Positions 6,552-7,077 of a stretch of 7,077 bases of DNA are shown one piece after another (the stretch's first letter is position 1; each line of letters begins with the position of its first letter). The DNA comes from an uncultured Coriobacteriaceae bacterium (GTDB taxonomy: Bacteria > Actinomycetota > Coriobacteriia > Coriobacteriales > UMGS124), in the NCBI GenBank assembly GCA_900555105.1, contig USJP01000080.1, forward strand, positions 1 to 7,077, in the 5' to 3' direction. Both the position numbers and the translations under genes were made by a program. The notes below the pieces were generated by a model. The model was given only the letters and a program-made list of their open reading frames with translations, searched no databases and was not told the origin of the DNA.

Positions 6552-6603
6552 TGAATTCGGCCCATTCATGCAAATTCAATATTGAGATTGGAGGATTTAT
6601 TCA
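6552..6603. promoter_or_regulatory. Candidate ArgR operator cluster (TGAAT/ATTCA half-sites)
   Basis: Four half-sites of the ARG-box type occur in 52 bases: TGAAT at 6552-6556 and ATTCA at 6564-6568, 6574-6578 and 6599-6603. The first two form an inverted pair but with a 7-base spacer instead of the usual 4, and the second pair is not a clean palindrome either. A perfect 10-bp palindrome, TCAATATTGA, lies at 6576-6585. The cluster sits just upstream of the likely argF -10 element, where an autoregulating ArgR would bind. The half-sites are seen; ArgR binding is inferred. Confidence 0.4.
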
Positions 6604-6639
6604 TAAAAACGAAATAGAGTTCTGCAGCCGCGCACAATG

Positions 6640-6683
6640 GAAAGCACTGGGAACACATCGCGAAAGCATCAGGAGCACATCGT
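6640..6683 (+). repeat. 22-bp imperfect tandem repeat, two copies
   Basis: Copies at 6640-6661 and 6662-6683 share GAAAGCA, then three variable bases, GGA, one variable base, and CACATCG, matching at 17 of 22 positions. All five differences are transitions. The period of 22 bp is close to two helical turns, so both copies face the same side of the DNA. It lies 74-117 bases before the adenylation-gene ATG and could be a pair of regulator-binding sites. Confidence 0.7.
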
Positions 6684-6756
6684 GGCCCGACCGTTACATA
6701 TTACAATAGTTGCCGACCGAACCGCCGCCAATCGGGCCACACAGAAACGACCTGCC

Positions 6757-7077
6757 ATGTCTCAACACAATGTCCTGGAATACCTTGAGCGAGCCGCCCT
6801 CACGCGCGCGGACGTATGCGCGGTAAGCGACGAGCACGCTCGGCTCACCTACCACGAACTCCTCGACGAGGCGCGTTCGCGCGGCTGCGCCCTGGCCGCT
6901 CTCGGTGCGGGCGCGCAACCCGTCATGGTGTTCATGGAGAAGAGCGCCCGCACGCTCGCGACGCTTCTGGGCACCCTATACGCAGGCGGCTTCTACGTGC
7001 CCGTCGACCCTGCCGCGCCTGACATGCGCCTGGCCAGCATGTATGCCACACTCGGCAACCCCCTTGTCGTTGTGGAC
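6757..7077 (+). CDS. Amino-acid adenylation (AMP-binding) enzyme, N-terminal part, runs off the window
   Basis: The first 107 residues of an ANL-superfamily adenylate-forming enzyme, which activates an amino acid as its aminoacyl-AMP, usually for loading onto a carrier protein. Seen: MSQHNVLEYLERAA, RLTYHELLDEAR (29-40, the A1-type LTYxEL core), VMVFMEKSARTLATLLGTLYAGGFYVP in two overlapping blocks (56-82) and PVDPAAPDMR (82-91, the A2-type core), ending at NPLVVVD. This fits a DltA-like or stand-alone NRPS-type adenylation domain. The ATP-binding and specificity residues lie beyond the window, so the substrate cannot be named. The ATG at 6757 gives the usual family N-terminus but has no clear ribosome-binding site. 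An in-frame GTG at 6682 does have AGGAG six bases before it, yet would add 25 residues with atypical AT-rich codons. The gene is divergent from argF. Confidence 0.85.
   Translation, partial: MSQHNVLEYLERAALTRADVCAVSDEHARLTYHELLDEARSRGCALAALGAGAQPVMVFMEKSARTLATLLGTLYAGGFYVPVDPAAPDMRLASMYATLGNPLVVVD

Larger units (their letters stand above)
6439..6756. other. Divergent intergenic region between argF and the adenylation gene
   Basis: This region of 318 bases separates two divergently transcribed genes. The part from about 6515 to 6620 is clearly AT-rich against a GC-rich background, as expected of promoters. It holds a small perfect hairpin (GTTCG/CGAAC, 6503-6516), a possible argF -10 element, a cluster of TGAAT/ATTCA half-sites and a 22-bp tandem repeat. 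I see no coding sequence in it. Confidence 0.7.

Noticed and set aside
6694..6918. 74-codon minus-strand frame over the start of the adenylation gene
   Set aside because: It opposes a frame with clear adenylation-domain motifs and has no plausible start signal.
1..7077. CRISPR array, insertion sequence, tRNA or full rRNA gene
   Set aside because: No regularly spaced repeats, transposase frame, terminal inverted repeats or cloverleaf were seen; the only rRNA-like sequence is the 36-nt fragment.

Overview
The window is GC-rich, gene-dense bacterial DNA. It most likely comes from an actinobacterium of the class Coriobacteriia (Collinsella/Olsenella/Atopobium-like). This rests on base composition and on a 36-nt stretch resembling that group's 16S rRNA decoding region as I remember it. 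The lineage call is an inference, not a measurement.

Layout. (1) Positions 1-1724, plus strand: the 3' part of a class A penicillin-binding protein (peptidoglycan glycosyltransferase plus transpeptidase) with a repetitive acidic, Gly/Ser/Thr-rich C-terminal tail, closed by an intrinsic terminator at about 1771-1803. (2) Positions 1725-2150: a convergent intergenic region with no credible gene. It has a terminator at each end and, between them, a 16S-like fragment (2010-2045) and some hairpins. (3) Positions 6438 down to 2151, minus strand: an arginine operon in the order argF - argR - argG - small ORF - argH, with its own terminator at about 2069-2101. The argF/argR junction is an ATGA overlap, the argG/small-ORF junction is a TAATG overlap, and the small ORF ends 4 nt before argH. 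Only the argR-argG gap (77 nt) could hold extra control. (4) Positions 6439-6756: a divergent, partly AT-rich intergenic region carrying the probable argF promoter, TGAAT/ATTCA half-sites that may bind ArgR, and a 22-bp imperfect tandem repeat. (5) Positions 6757-7077, plus strand: the 5' end of an amino-acid adenylation (AMP-binding) enzyme that runs off the window.

Together ArgF, ArgG and ArgH convert ornithine to citrulline, argininosuccinate and arginine. ArgR is the arginine-responsive repressor that probably controls its own operon. The genes for making ornithine (argC, J, B, D) are not in this window. The least explained items are the 45-residue single-pass membrane protein translationally coupled between argG and argH, the 16S-like fragment, and the tandem repeat upstream of the adenylation gene.
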